Source of the DNA: Eubacteriales bacterium
GTDB taxonomy: Bacteria; Bacillota; Clostridia; Oscillospirales; Acutalibacteraceae
Length of the DNA: 64,000 nucleotides
Assembly: GCA_030533225.1 (NCBI GenBank)
Contig: JAUNJO010000003.1
Span: 1 to 64,000, forward strand
Direction of reading: 5' to 3'
The notes beneath the pieces are model-generated. The model ran no database searches. It was given only the letters and a program-made list of their open reading frames with translations, and was not told where the DNA came from. Each line of letters begins with the position of its first letter. The stretch's first letter is position 1. Shown piece by piece: positions 1 to 9,492 of the stretch. The translations under genes and the position numbers were made by a program.

Positions 1-75
1 TTCACCGTAAAGCAAAAGAGTGCCGATGGTTACTTTTACCCATATCCTTATGAAACCGTAAGTATTATGTATTAA
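1..75 (+). CDS. C-terminal end of an unidentified CDS (partial)
   Basis: Frame 1 is open from the first base for 24 codons and stops with TAA at 73-75. The visible tail is aromatic (it contains GYFYPYPYE). It is too short to assign to a family. A strong promoter for the next gene begins 18 bases after the stop, which fits the end of a gene cut by the window edge. It could also be chance open frame. Confidence 0.3.
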   Translation, partial: FTVKQKSADGYFYPYPYETVSIMY

Positions 76-92
76 AATTACACAAATTATTC

Positions 93-121
93 TTGACAAA
101 TTATTGCATTTCGTTTAATAT
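93..121 (+). promoter_or_regulatory. Sigma-A type promoter upstream of rny
   Basis: TTGACA (93-98), a 17-base spacer and TAATAT (116-121). It faces rny, leaving an unusually long leader of about 320 bases. Confidence 0.75.
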
Positions 122-446
122 ATTAAACAGGGTATAGTTTTGGTTTGCAAACTTTGCCTCAGTGTCCGAGCGGCACGCAGTTATTTTTTTATTGGACTCT
201 TAGAAGAGCCGTTATTATATAGATATCCTAATTCTGTTAATTACCTTTTATATATTTTTCGGGCGGATATCTTTTTCCTCTGTTGTGTGAATATGAGAAA
301 TCTATGTGATTTTATCACCAAGGAGGCAGTGTATCGTGCCCGATTTTTGTATTTTTAACGGTAATATTATCTAAAATAGCATATCTAAATTTTGACGGCA
401 CCACGGGTTTAATCTGAAAAACGATCAAAACAAGGAGGTGTCACAC
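122..446 (+). other. Long rny leader, no firm gene
   Basis: About 320 bases lie between the promoter and rny. A TTG-initiated frame (140-358) has no ribosome site and no recognisable composition. A 12-codon frame starts at GTG 336 (336-374), 9 bases after AGGAGG (321-326), and could be a leader peptide. No riboswitch class was recognised. Confidence 0.35.
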
Positions 447-2000
447 ATGGATTTATGGCTTGCAATAGTTATTGCAGTTGCAACACTTGTTGTAGGTGCG
501 TTTTTAGGCTTTGTTATCGGCGGTGCATATCGCAAAAAGGTTGCCGAGAATGAAATCGGCAGTGCCGAGCAGGAGGCTAAACGCATTATTGCAGAGGCAA
601 TGAAAACCGGTGAAGCAAAGAAAAAGGAAGCCATCATCGAAGGTAAGGACGAGGTCCATCGCCTGAGAAACGAATCCGAAAAGGAACTGAACGAAAGACG
701 CAAAGATGTTCAGCGCCAGGAAAGAAGAATCCAGCAGAAAGAGGAAACCCTCGACAAAAAGCTGGATAACTTAGAGAAAAAAGAAGAAAATGTGGCTAAG
801 AAACAGAAGGAAGCCGAGAAAAAACTTGAGGAAATTGAAACTATCAAGAAAAGTCAGTTCGAGATGCTTGAAAGAATTTCAGGCTACTCAACAGATCAGG
901 CAAAGGCTTACCTTTTGGAACAGCTTGACAGCGAGCTTGCCCGGGAAAAGTCCGTTAAAATCATGGACTACGAACAGCAGCTCAAGGACGAAAGCGACAA
1001 GAAAGCAAGAAACATTATCTCTCTTGCTATTCAGCGCTTAGCCGCCGACCATGTAACTGAGGCTACCGTCTCGGTTGTTGCTCTTCCCAATGACGAGATG
1101 AAGGGCAGAATCATCGGCCGTGAAGGCAGAAACATTCGTGCTATTGAAACATTGACCGGCTGTGATCTTATTATCGACGATACTCCCGAGGCTATTACAC
1201 TCAGCTGTTTCGAGCCTGTACGCCGTGAGATTGCAAGAGTTTCTCTTGAGAAGCTTATCTCCGACGGTAGAATCCACCCCGCAAGAATTGAGGAGATGGT
1301 TGACAAGGCAAGGCGTGAGGTTGAAGCCACAATCAAGAGTACCGGTGAACACGCAGTTATCGACGCAGGTGTGGGCAATATTCATCCCGAACTTGTTAAG
1401 CTTCTGGGTAGGCTTCGCTACCGTACCAGCTACGGTCAGAATGTACTTAACCATTCCCTTGAGGTTTCTTATATCGCAGGCATGATGGCCTCCGAATTGG
1501 GCATGGACCCCACCGTTGCAAGACGTGCAGGTTTACTTCACGATATCGGTAAGGCTCTCGACCACGAGATGGACGGAAGCCACATCGAGCTTGGCGTTGA
1601 TGTTGCAAGAAAGTACAAGGAGAGCGACGCGGTTATCCACGCAATTCATGCTCACCACGGTGATATTGAGGCTAAGACTGTTGTTGCCTGTCTTGTTCAG
1701 GCGGCTGACGCTATCTCCGCCGCACGCCCCGGCGCACGCCGTGAGAATCTTGAAAATTACATCAAGAGACTTGAAAAACTCGAGGCGGTTGCTTCATCCT
1801 TCGAGGGTGTAGACAGCTCCTTTGCTATTCAGGCAGGCCGTGAGGTCAGAATCATGGTTAAGCCCGAGGTTGTGGGTGACGACAGGATGGCAGTTCTCGC
1901 CCGTGAGATTTGCCAGAAGATTGAGCAGGATCTGGAATATCCCGGTCACATTAAGGTTCACATCATCCGTGAATCCCGCGCAATCGACTTTGCAAAATAA
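447..2000 (+). CDS. rny: Ribonuclease Y
   Basis: RNase Y is a membrane-anchored endoribonuclease that starts mRNA turnover in Gram-positive bacteria. The 517-residue protein has the family's full layout: an N-terminal membrane helix (residues about 4-25), a long Lys/Glu-rich coiled coil (about 30-180), a KH RNA-binding domain with [13 protein letters not shown], and an HD hydrolase domain with [15 protein letters not shown] 447 is chosen because AAGGAGG ends 8 bases before it; the frame could also open at GTG 438, but that overlaps the ribosome site. It is monocistronic, with its own promoter at 93-121 and a terminator just after the stop. Identification is very secure. Confidence 0.97.
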   Translation: MDLWLAIVIAVATLVVGAFLGFVIGGAYRKKVAENEIGSAEQEAKRIIAEAMKTGEAKKKEAIIEGKDEVHRLRNESEKELNERRKDVQRQERRIQQKEETLDKKLDNLEKKEENVAKKQKEAEKKLEEIETIKKSQFEMLERISGYSTDQAKAYLLEQLDSELAREKSVKIMDYEQQLKDESDKKARNIISLAIQRLAADHVTEATVSVVALPNDEMKGRIIGREGRNIRAIETLTGCDLIIDDTPEAITLSCFEPVRREIARVSLEKLISDGRIHPARIEEMVDKARREVEATIKSTGEHAVIDAGVGNIHPELVKLLGRLRYRTSYGQNVLNHSLEVSYIAGMMASELGMDPTVARRAGLLHDIGKALDHEMDGSHIELGVDVARKYKESDAVIHAIHAHHGDIEAKTVVACLVQAADAISAARPGARRENLENYIKRLEKLEAVASSFEGVDSSFAIQAGREVRIMVKPEVVGDDRMAVLAREICQKIEQDLEYPGHIKVHIIRESRAIDFAK

Positions 2001-2015
2001 GATTTTTTCTTTTAG

Positions 2016-2046
2016 AAAGCTCCGCAGACCCCTGCGGAGCTTTTTT
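2016..2046 (+). terminator. Rho-independent terminator of rny
   Basis: A 9-bp perfect stem (GCTCCGCAG / CTGCGGAGC) with a 4-base loop, followed by TTTTTT, 16 bases after the rny stop. Confidence 0.9.
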
Positions 2047-2098
2047 GTGCATTCTAATAACCACCCGGCATACCGGAAAACAAAGAGATAAAAAACTG

Positions 2099-2127
2099 TT
2101 GAAAATACCGATTCCCTGTGATATACT
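2099..2127 (+). promoter_or_regulatory. Promoter of the small peptide gene
   Basis: TTGAAA (2099-2104), 17 bases, TATACT (2122-2127). It is followed 53 bases later by a short ORF with a ribosome site. Confidence 0.65.
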
Positions 2128-2180
2128 CATTAAGGAGTTCTTTTCGGAGCGAATTTATTTTACAGAAAGGATGTGAGACA

Positions 2181-2294
2181 ATGTCTGCTATGTATATGAA
2201 ACATCATAATCGTTATTCAGTTACTCGGACGATAAAAGCAAACAGGGGATATTTATGTACCTGCGTGGCAAGTGTCTCGCATCTGTACGGATAA
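2181..2294 (+). CDS. Solitary 37-residue peptide, unknown function
   Basis: The ORF starts at ATG 2181 behind GAAAGGATG and encodes 37 residues, beginning MSAMYMKHHNRYSV and ending with a CTC motif and SVSHLYG. It has its own promoter (2099-2127) and a strong terminator (2303-2340), so it forms a complete one-gene transcription unit between rny and a convergent radical SAM gene. I do not recognise it. It has two cysteines and no hydrophobic membrane segment. It is not a SCIFF peptide, which would have six cysteines. It could be a small regulatory peptide, or the transcript could act as an RNA with the frame incidental. Confidence 0.5.
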   Translation: MSAMYMKHHNRYSVTRTIKANRGYLCTCVASVSHLYG

Positions 2295-2302
2295 TGTATT
2301 TG

Positions 2303-2340
2303 ACCGCTGTGTTGTTTTTGCCACAGCGGTTTTTATTTTT
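2303..2340 (+). terminator. Terminator of the small peptide unit
   Basis: Stem ACCGCTGTG / CACAGCGGT (2303-2311, 2322-2330) followed by TTTTTATTTTT. Its T-rich tail overlaps the last codons of the convergent gene at 2333. Confidence 0.85.
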
Positions 2341-3217
2341 CTGTTGTATTTTTATAGTCCCAAAGGGGAATGTAGCTTTCATCTGCGGATTTCAGCTCTT
2401 GCATAAACCCGTCAAGACCTAAATCCCACAGGTGACTGAGCACTTTTTTGTATTCTCGTTTTGTGATTTTTCGGCCGAGCTTCGGGTGGTCAACTGCCTT
2501 GCCGTGAGGTATGTACTGTCCCATGAGGCTCACGGTTATGCTGTCTCCGTAATTCGTTTTCAGAATATTAAGAACTCCTATGCTGTTCTTTGTGTGGTTT
2601 GGCAAAACCAGGTGTCTTATAATGACGCCTTCGGTTGCTATGCCCTCACTGTCAAGCTTCAAATTTCCCTTTTGTCTGAGCATTTCCTCAATTGCTTTGG
2701 CGGTGGTATCCGTGTAATTTTCGCACCCCGAGTAGGAAAGCGCAAGTGCATCATCGGAATATTTGAAGTCGGGAAGGTATATATCTACTATACCGTCCAG
2801 TGCACGCAGGGTTTCCACCCTTTCGTACCCTCCGCAGTTATATACTACGGGAATCTTCGGTGTGTAAAGTTCAAAACTCCTTATAATTTCTGGGAGGTAC
2901 TGAGTGGCGCTCACCAAATTGATGTTGTGAACACCCATGTCCTCAAGCCGTTTGTATTCTTCGCTCAGTGTCTCGGCGGAAATACTTACGCCTTGACAGT
3001 TTGAGGATATCTCGTAGTTTTGACAGAATACGCAGTTGAGAGTGCAACCGGAAAAGAAAACCGCACCGCTTCCCCGGGTACCGCTTATGGGCGGTTCCTC
3101 CCAAAAGTGAGGGGCAATTCTTGCGACTTTCGGTGTGAGGTTAAGGTTGCATTTTCCGCCGTTTGTTTGGGAGTCTCTGTATTCACCGCATTTGTGTGGG
3201 CAGAGCTTACATTTCAT
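2333..3217 (-). CDS. Radical SAM protein, PflA/PflX-like (COG1313 type)
   Basis: A 294-residue radical SAM enzyme related to pyruvate formate-lyase activating enzymes. An N-terminal Cys-rich patch (CKLCPHKCG, then a Cys near GGKC) precedes the SAM-cluster motif CTLNCVFCQN (residues about 57-66). The family cleaves S-adenosylmethionine with a [4Fe-4S] cluster; the substrate of this subgroup is not firmly known, so PFL activation is only an analogy. No glycyl radical enzyme gene adjoins it. ATG 3217 is chosen because AGGTG lies 6 bases upstream; GTG 3226 overlaps that site. It converges on the small peptide unit. Confidence 0.85.
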   Translation of the reverse strand: MKCKLCPHKCGEYRDSQTNGGKCNLNLTPKVARIAPHFWEEPPISGTRGSGAVFFSGCTLNCVFCQNYEISSNCQGVSISAETLSEEYKRLEDMGVHNINLVSATQYLPEIIRSFELYTPKIPVVYNCGGYERVETLRALDGIVDIYLPDFKYSDDALALSYSGCENYTDTTAKAIEEMLRQKGNLKLDSEGIATEGVIIRHLVLPNHTKNSIGVLNILKTNYGDSITVSLMGQYIPHGKAVDHPKLGRKITKREYKKVLSHLWDLGLDGFMQELKSADESYIPLWDYKNTTEK

Positions 3218-3298
3218 AATTATCACCTGAGAATAAGTATAGCATAAGAAACAAACTTTGAAAAGAAATAATCATTTACCCTAAAAGGAGGGAAAACT

Positions 3299-4348
3299 TT
3301 GGAAAACAAAGAAATAATGATTGAGGTTCATGACCTGAGAAAGGACTTTAAGAAAACCATTAAGGAGCCGGGACTTAAGGGCAGCTTTAAGGCACTTTTT
3401 AAGCCTAAACACGAGATAATCAGTGCAGTTGACGGAATCTCCTTTCAGGTGCCCAAGGGTGAGATAATCGGTTTTATCGGACCGAACGGCGCAGGTAAAT
3501 CTACAGTCATAAAGATGCTGACGGGCATTCTCACACCAACATCGGGCGAGTGTCGAATAGGCGGAAAAATTCCCACACAAAACCGAAAGGAGTATGTTAA
3601 GGAAATCGGTGTTGTTTTCGGTCAGCGTACTCAGCTTTGGTGGGATTTGGCACTTCGCGAGACCTATATGGTGCTCAAGGAAATCTATGAGATTCCCGAC
3701 GAGGACTACGAAAAGAGAATGAAATTCCTGAATGAAGTATTAGAGCTTGACGACTTTATCACAAGTCCTGTTCGTACCCTTTCTTTAGGTCAGCGAATGA
3801 GAGCCGACATCGCCGCTTCTCTGCTTCACAATCCCAAGGTGCTTTTCCTTGACGAACCTACTATCGGACTTGATGTTGTGGTAAAGGACAGCATCCGAAA
3901 GGCAATACAAAAGATTAATCAGGAGAACGGCACAACCGTTATCCTTACAACTCACGACCTTGAGGACATTGAGCTTCTCTGTGAGAGAATTGTGATGATT
4001 GACAAGGGCAAGAAGGTGTTTGACGGACCTCTCTCCGAACTGAAGATGCGTTTCGGACAAATGCGTGAGCTTCACTTCGAATTAAAGGACGCGGACAGTT
4101 TTGAGATCCTCAAATACTCCGAGGACTTTTCTTTCGGTGAAGAGGACCTGACTGTTGATAAGAATGGCTCCGAGGTAAATGTCCGCTTTAATTCCGATAC
4201 TGTGTCGGTTGAACAGATGCTTTCCTACACACTCTCAAAGGTACATGTGAAGGATATTAATGTGAAGGACGCGGATATTGAGGAAATCATCCGCCGACTT
4301 TACCTGGGAGGAGGTAATCTGATTGAAGAGACTTCTCAGACTGTATAA
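3299..4348 (+). CDS. ABC-2 type exporter, ATP-binding subunit
   Basis: A 349-residue ATPase of the NatA/COG4586 type, which would power the two permeases downstream. It has Walker A GPNGAGKST (about residues 62-70), a signature region LSLGQRMRADIA, Walker B VLFLDEPTIGLD and the switch His in TTHDLEDIE. The start is TTG 3299, placed 8 bases after AAGGAGG; the next ATG (3317) has no site. The 3' end overlaps the first permease by 26 bases, so the two are translationally coupled. Substrate is unknown: members of this trio are often annotated as drug or lipid exporters from homology alone. Confidence 0.92.
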   Translation: MENKEIMIEVHDLRKDFKKTIKEPGLKGSFKALFKPKHEIISAVDGISFQVPKGEIIGFIGPNGAGKSTVIKMLTGILTPTSGECRIGGKIPTQNRKEYVKEIGVVFGQRTQLWWDLALRETYMVLKEIYEIPDEDYEKRMKFLNEVLELDDFITSPVRTLSLGQRMRADIAASLLHNPKVLFLDEPTIGLDVVVKDSIRKAIQKINQENGTTVILTTHDLEDIELLCERIVMIDKGKKVFDGPLSELKMRFGQMRELHFELKDADSFEILKYSEDFSFGEEDLTVDKNGSEVNVRFNSDTVSVEQMLSYTLSKVHVKDINVKDADIEEIIRRLYLGGGNLIEETSQTV

Positions 4349-5135
4349 ACCTTTCACAAATGCCGGAATTCAGGAGATGGTAGTTTACAGAGTAAACTTT
4401 CTTTTCTTCCTTTTGGGAGAGATAATGAAGTGCTTTGTTATGTTCTTCGTGTGGAAGGCTGTTTTCGAAAGCTCAAACGGTGAGACGCTGTACGGATTTA
4501 CCTATCCTCAAATGGTGGTTTACCTGTTTATAAGCTTTCTGTGCGGATATTTATCCTACTCCGACGGCTCCTACGCCATAGGCAAAGAGGTGCTTGACGG
4601 CTCAATCGCCATGCGAATGATTAAGCCTGTGAATTTTGATATGTGTTTTCTCTTTCAGGAACTGGGAAGCAAGATAATTCAGGTGACAATGATATTCCTG
4701 CCCATCACCGTGGGGGTGGAGCTTTTTCGCTTTTTCACATCGGGAGAGATTCTCGCGGTTCACCATCTCCTGCTCTTTATTGTCAGCATGATTTTGGCCT
4801 ACGGTATCAACTTTTATTTCAATTTATCCTACGGATTTTTGGCTTTCTTCCTCAAGAATCTTTGGGGAACAGATATCATCAAGGGCGTGATAATTGACTT
4901 TCTTTCCGGTGCAACCATTCCCCTGGCTTTCATGGGCGGTTTCGGTAAAATCTTAGGATTTTTGCCTTTTGCATCCCTGTCTTACACTCCTGTTATGATT
5001 TATATGGGTATGTATGACACTAAACAAATTTTGTTTTATTTAGGTTTGCAGGTCATTTGGCTGGGTGTTTTCATATTGATTTCCAAGCTGGTTCTCAAAA
5101 GTGCTATGAAACGGCTTGTTGTTCACGGAGGTTAA
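4323..5135 (+). CDS. ABC-2 type exporter, permease 1
   Basis: A 270-residue integral membrane protein with about six hydrophobic segments, of the COG4587/DUF990 type. The TTG start at 4323 follows GGGAGGAGG and lies inside the ATPase gene. Early sequence (about residues 1-25) is a basic amphipathic stretch before the first membrane helix, as usual in this family. It pairs with the next permease to form the heterodimeric channel of the exporter. Confidence 0.85.
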   Translation: MKRLLRLYKPFTNAGIQEMVVYRVNFLFFLLGEIMKCFVMFFVWKAVFESSNGETLYGFTYPQMVVYLFISFLCGYLSYSDGSYAIGKEVLDGSIAMRMIKPVNFDMCFLFQELGSKIIQVTMIFLPITVGVELFRFFTSGEILAVHHLLLFIVSMILAYGINFYFNLSYGFLAFFLKNLWGTDIIKGVIIDFLSGATIPLAFMGGFGKILGFLPFASLSYTPVMIYMGMYDTKQILFYLGLQVIWLGVFILISKLVLKSAMKRLVVHGG

Positions 5136-5136
5136 T

Positions 5137-5964
5137 ATGAGAAGAATACTTAAATTACATTCAATTTTCATAAAGCAGGACCTTAAGAAAATCATGGAGT
5201 ACAAGGTTGATTTTCTTTTGGGCGCCGTGGGTTTTGTACTCACCCAGGCGGTGCAGATTCTCTGCCTCGGCTTTATATTTGCGGCAATTCCCGCGCTTTG
5301 CTATACCGTAAACGGTGAAGTGTTGGATTCCTGGACTTTTGAGGAAGTTTTGTTTATCTACGGATTTTCATTGATCCCTAAGGGTATCGACCATCTGCTG
5401 TATGACAACCTTTGGGGACTTGGATATTGGATTGTGGACAAAGGCGACTTTGATAAGTATCTTACCCGTCCCTTGAGCCCTTGGATTTACATTCTCTGCG
5501 AAAAATTCTGCGTGGACGCTTTCGGTGACCTTATCGTAGGCATTGCGCTTATTGTCTATAGCCTCTGCACTATGCCTGCAGATACGCTCATGGCAATTAA
5601 CCCCTGGAGAATTATCCCTATACTCATTGTAATTCCCTTTGCGGTGTCTATTTTTACCTCTATTAAGACCGGCACAGCGGCAATTTCATTCTGGACCAAG
5701 CGTTCAGGTCACATAACCCACATGTGCTACATGACAAATGAATTTGCAAAATACCCCGCAAAGATTTACAATGGGTTTGTTAAGACACTTATCACCTACA
5801 TATTGCCCTTTGCTCTCACCGCTTACTACCCTGCTATTTATCTTTTGAGGGGAGAGGAGCTTTGGTCGATTCCCGTTACCGTTTTGGTGGCTGCGGTGTT
5901 CTTTGTGATTTCCCAGATTGTTTGGAGACGGGGACTTCGTGCATACGAATCCGCAGGCTCGTAA
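5137..5964 (+). CDS. ABC-2 type exporter, permease 2
   Basis: A 275-residue membrane protein of the COG3694 type, with about six hydrophobic segments. ATG 5137 follows GGAGG by 5 bases and comes one base after the stop of permease 1. The ATPase-permease-permease order matches the well-known COG4586-4587-3694 arrangement. Substrate unknown. Confidence 0.85.
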   Translation: MRRILKLHSIFIKQDLKKIMEYKVDFLLGAVGFVLTQAVQILCLGFIFAAIPALCYTVNGEVLDSWTFEEVLFIYGFSLIPKGIDHLLYDNLWGLGYWIVDKGDFDKYLTRPLSPWIYILCEKFCVDAFGDLIVGIALIVYSLCTMPADTLMAINPWRIIPILIVIPFAVSIFTSIKTGTAAISFWTKRSGHITHMCYMTNEFAKYPAKIYNGFVKTLITYILPFALTAYYPAIYLLRGEELWSIPVTVLVAAVFFVISQIVWRRGLRAYESAGS

Positions 5965-5994
5965 AAATTATCATCTCTCAAATTCGAGGTAATT

Positions 5995-7101
5995 ATGAAT
6001 AATCCTTTTTTCAGCTACAGCGAAACCGAAAAAACCGAATATCTTTCCCGTGTTTGCTCGGTGAACAGTCTGGTTCTTGCAAAACTAACCGTAAAAGGGA
6101 TTGACGACGAGGTAGAAGGCAAACGGGCTATGGACATCTTCTCTGCGAAGATTATCAGCGAGGATATACTTCGAAATGCCGAACGCATGAAGATAGACAC
6201 CTCAGGCTACTCTTTCAGGGATTTGCCGAAGTTCGTTGCCGACAATATGATGAGCGACGATATTGTGGCCCGCAGGCTTTCCGAGTCCATTGCCATGAAG
6301 TACGGCAACCGCTTGGGACTCATACTCCTGACGCTCAGGCAGGGGGATAAAGTCAATCAGGAAGCCCGGGGAGATTGGACACAGGCGCATTGGGAGTATT
6401 GGAGAAACCTCAAGAATGTGATTCTCACAGGCGGACTTGCAAGCGGAATTCTCGGCAAAAAGTTCAAAGAGCAGATTCAGTATGTATTCGATTTGGCAGG
6501 AGAACACGAGTACAATGTCACTGTATATGAGAATTCTTCACACATCGGTGCCATAGGCTGCTCAAAGCTTGTGAGAGAAGCAAACAAAAATTTCGCCGTT
6601 CTCGATATGGGTCAAACCAACATCAAAAGACTTGTGCTCACAAAGCGCTCGGGAGAGCTGTCGAACGTAAAAGAACTCACCACAGAGCCTTCCATAAACA
6701 TGGAACTTGATTTTTCAAACAGTCAGGAGAATTACTCAAGAGCTCTGGAACTCCATAGGTATATTCTCAATGTATTGGTAGATACCTGCAAGGATATTCC
6801 CCTTGGGGACGGAGAAACGGGCGAGGTCATCATAAGTATTGCAAACTATGTTGTGGGAGGAACACTTAACACTTACCGCGGGGGATACGCAAAACTGAGC
6901 CTTTTGGGGCATAACTACGCAAGCCTTCTCAGTGACGAGCTTTCCTCAAGGCTTCATCGGCCTTATAGGGTGAGACTTGTACATGACGGCACCGCTATAG
7001 CGCTGAACTTTGCAGGCAGTGATGATACCGTTTGCCTCTCTCTCGGAACTGCTTTCGGTGTGGGCTTTCCCCCCGAATACATTGGCAAAATTATGCCCTG
7101 A
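5995..7101 (+). CDS. Sugar-kinase-fold (ROK-like ASKHA) protein with permuted motifs
   Basis: A 368-residue soluble protein. Motifs typical of ROK/hexokinase-fold ATPases are visible but in a shifted order: an adenosine-type ILTGGLASG at about residue 143, then a phosphate-1-type LDMGQTNIKR at about 200, then VHDGTAIAL near 330 and a phosphate-2-type SLGTAFGVGF at the C-terminus. In ordinary ROK kinases the DxGGTxxK motif is N-terminal and the adenosine motif last. This suggests a circularly permuted kinase or kinase-like regulator (inference). The start is ATG 5995 behind GAGGT. It sits 30 bases after the exporter genes and ends in a terminator, so it probably belongs to that operon. Substrate unknown. 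Confidence 0.6.
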   Translation: MNNPFFSYSETEKTEYLSRVCSVNSLVLAKLTVKGIDDEVEGKRAMDIFSAKIISEDILRNAERMKIDTSGYSFRDLPKFVADNMMSDDIVARRLSESIAMKYGNRLGLILLTLRQGDKVNQEARGDWTQAHWEYWRNLKNVILTGGLASGILGKKFKEQIQYVFDLAGEHEYNVTVYENSSHIGAIGCSKLVREANKNFAVLDMGQTNIKRLVLTKRSGELSNVKELTTEPSINMELDFSNSQENYSRALELHRYILNVLVDTCKDIPLGDGETGEVIISIANYVVGGTLNTYRGGYAKLSLLGHNYASLLSDELSSRLHRPYRVRLVHDGTAIALNFAGSDDTVCLSLGTAFGVGFPPEYIGKIMP

Positions 7102-7123
7102 ATATGCAAAAATATCTAATATT

Positions 7124-7162
7124 ATCGGTTGTGACCAAAGCTTGGTCACAGCCGATTTTTCT
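7124..7162 (+). terminator. Terminator after the exporter/kinase-like operon
   Basis: A long stem (ATCGGTTGTGACCAA / TTGGTCACAGCCGAT, one G-T pair) with an AGC loop and a TTTTTCTT tail. Confidence 0.9.
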
Positions 7163-7308
7163 TATATCAATGTACACAAATACAGTATGAAAACATTGTG
7201 CAAAATGCGGGCAGATTTTGAGGCAAAAACTGTTTATTTTTGCTTAAAAATATGTTATACTTCAAATGAATATAGTGCAGTATTCTGCACAAAAAGGAGA
7301 GGATATTT

Positions 7309-9492
7309 TTGAAACTCAGAAGAATCGTTTCTCTGCTTTTGACAGTATTGATGATTGCCGGTCTTTCCACAGTCTGCCTTACTGCCGAAGCTGCAGAAAC
7401 CGAAATCACCTCCACCGGTGCCATAGGTAACTACTACAACGCAAGCTACCTTGAAAATAAGGCATACAGTGGAACTGACCTGGGCAGTACCTATACTCCT
7501 TCCAAGACTACTTGGAAAGTCTGGTCTCCCGATGCCACAAAGATTCAGCTCAAGCTTTATGCTACCGGTTCCGATATGGAAAGCGGCGCTGCAAATCTTG
7601 GCAAGTACGATTTGAAAAAAGACAGCGCTACAGGTGTCTGGTCCATCGCACTTGACGGTGACTACAAGAATGTTTACTATACCTATGTTATAGTATCTTC
7701 TGCCGGTACCAACGAGACCTACGACATCTATGCCCGTGCAGCAGGTGTAAACGGCGACCGTTCCATGGTTGTTGACCTTGACAGCACCGACCCCGAGGGC
7801 TGGGATAAAGACCAGCATGTGTTCTATGACAGCCAGACCGACAGAGTGGTTTGGGAAGTTCACATTGCTGACCTTACTTCATCTGATACCTCCGGTGTTG
7901 ACAAGAACTACCAGGGTAAGTTCTTAGGCTTTGCTGAGGGCGGTCTTACAATCAACGGTAAAGACGGCGCAAAATCCGTCGGTATCGACTATTTGGTAGA
8001 GCAGGGCATCGACGCTGTTCATATTCAGTGTCCCTTCGACTTTGCTTCCGGTGACGAAACCAATCCTGCAAGCTACAACTGGGGTTATGACCCCAAGAAC
8101 TACAACCTTCCCGAAGGTATGTATTCCACAAACCCCTATGACGGCAATGTGAGAATCAACGAGTTCAAACAGCTTATCCAGGCTCTTCACGACAGAGGAA
8201 TTGCTGTTATCATGGGCGTTGTTTACAACCACACCTATGTTACTACTCAGTCTGCATTCACCTACACCGTTCCCAACTACTACTACAGAATGTCAAGCAG
8301 CACAATGTACATCAACGGCACAGGCTGCGGCAACACCACCGCCTCCGATAAGGCAATGTTCAGAAACTACATGATGCAGTCTCTGAAATACTGGGTAGAA
8401 GAGTACCACATCGACGGTTTCCGTTTTGACCTTATGGCTGCTCACGATACGGATACAATGAATCAGATTCGTGCTATGTTCAACGGCATGTACGGCGGCG
8501 AAGGCAAGAAGATTATTATGTACGGCGAGCCCTGGGGCGCAGGTGACCTTGGTATTCCCACAGAAAATCAGGCTATTACCTCAAACTTCTCAAAGATGAG
8601 CTCCAATATCGCAGGCTTTAACTCCTATACACGACAGGCTATGCACGGCTCAGAGAAGGGTACAAACAAGGGCTGGTTCACCGGCGCTGCCTCCAAAGCT
8701 TACGCTAACACACTTATGAGAGGTGCTCTCGGCAAGTTCTCAAGCGACGGCTTTATCAGCTACCCCAACCAGTCTGTAAACTATGTTGACTGTCACGACG
8801 GTGTAACATGGTGGGATAACATCCTCATGTCTCAGAGGGCTGCCTCTGCCACAAATAAGGCAGGCTTTGATACAACCGCCGAGCTCTACAGACAGCAGCT
8901 CAGAACATCCTTTACTTACTTATTTACTGCTCAGGGTATTCCCTTTACTCTTGCAGGTACAGAGTTTGCCCGTTCCAAGTACGGCAACGGTAACTCCTAC
9001 AACGCAGGTGCAACCAATGCATTTGATTGGACAAGAATCGAGACCTACGCACAGGAAGTTGCTTACGCTAAGGGCATGAGAGAGATTCGTGCCGCTTACA
9101 GTCCCTTCAGAAACGGCACAACATACAACTCCCTCAACTGGCTCACAACCTCTAATGCAAACGGAATTCTTGCTTATCAGCTGAACAACAACAAGTCCGG
9201 CGAGTGGTCAAGCGTAATTGTTGCGGTTAACAACGGCGCAGCAGGTACGGTTACTCTCCCCTCCGGAAACTGGACAATTGTTGCTGACGGCGAGAAGGCA
9301 GGTCTTACCTCTTTAGGTACCGCATCGGGTACATATAACATTAAGGCAAACGGCTCCGCAATTTTGGTTCAGGGTACCACTGCCTCCAAGACTGCCGAGT
9401 ATAACACAGTTACAGTTAACCACTATGTTGGCGACAAGCTTATTAAGTCCAATGAGTCAGTCTACAAAGTAGGCAATAATGTTCGACCATAA
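7309..9492 (+). CDS. Secreted type I pullulanase, catalytic part (frame broken at 3' end)
   Basis: The N-terminus (residues 1-27) is a signal peptide. A CBM48-like domain follows (about 50-150), then a GH13 catalytic domain with the type I pullulanase motif YNWGYDPKNYN, region I VVYNHTY, the nucleophile region GFRFDLMAAHD, the acid/base region IIMYGEPW and region IV VNYVDCHDG. It would cleave alpha-1,6 bonds in pullulan and starch outside the cell. The start is TTG 7309 behind AAAGGAGAGG. The frame ends abruptly at 9492 in a repeat-like domain (TVNHYVGDKL) that clearly continues in the next frame, so the original gene ran to 11347. The break is a net +1 (or -2) shift near 9475-9485: a real mutation or a sequencing error. 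Promoter signals upstream are weak apart from TATACT at 7256. Confidence 0.9.
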   Translation: MKLRRIVSLLLTVLMIAGLSTVCLTAEAAETEITSTGAIGNYYNASYLENKAYSGTDLGSTYTPSKTTWKVWSPDATKIQLKLYATGSDMESGAANLGKYDLKKDSATGVWSIALDGDYKNVYYTYVIVSSAGTNETYDIYARAAGVNGDRSMVVDLDSTDPEGWDKDQHVFYDSQTDRVVWEVHIADLTSSDTSGVDKNYQGKFLGFAEGGLTINGKDGAKSVGIDYLVEQGIDAVHIQCPFDFASGDETNPASYNWGYDPKNYNLPEGMYSTNPYDGNVRINEFKQLIQALHDRGIAVIMGVVYNHTYVTTQSAFTYTVPNYYYRMSSSTMYINGTGCGNTTASDKAMFRNYMMQSLKYWVEEYHIDGFRFDLMAAHDTDTMNQIRAMFNGMYGGEGKKIIMYGEPWGAGDLGIPTENQAITSNFSKMSSNIAGFNSYTRQAMHGSEKGTNKGWFTGAASKAYANTLMRGALGKFSSDGFISYPNQSVNYVDCHDGVTWWDNILMSQRAASATNKAGFDTTAELYRQQLRTSFTYLFTAQGIPFTLAGTEFARSKYGNGNSYNAGATNAFDWTRIETYAQEVAYAKGMREIRAAYSPFRNGTTYNSLNWLTTSNANGILAYQLNNNKSGEWSSVIVAVNNGAAGTVTLPSGNWTIVADGEKAGLTSLGTASGTYNIKANGSAILVQGTTASKTAEYNTVTVNHYVGDKLIKSNESVYKVGNNVRP

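Noticed and set aside
140..358. A 72-codon frame upstream of rny
   Set aside because: TTG start without a ribosome site, no family-like composition; more likely untranslated leader.
1038..1454. Long antisense frames within rny, aro and hsd genes
   Set aside because: They are shadows of strongly coding frames with clear family motifs.
2181..2294. SCIFF precursor peptide for the ScfB maturase
   Set aside because: Only two cysteines, no SCIFF pattern, and it lies over 60 kb from scfB.
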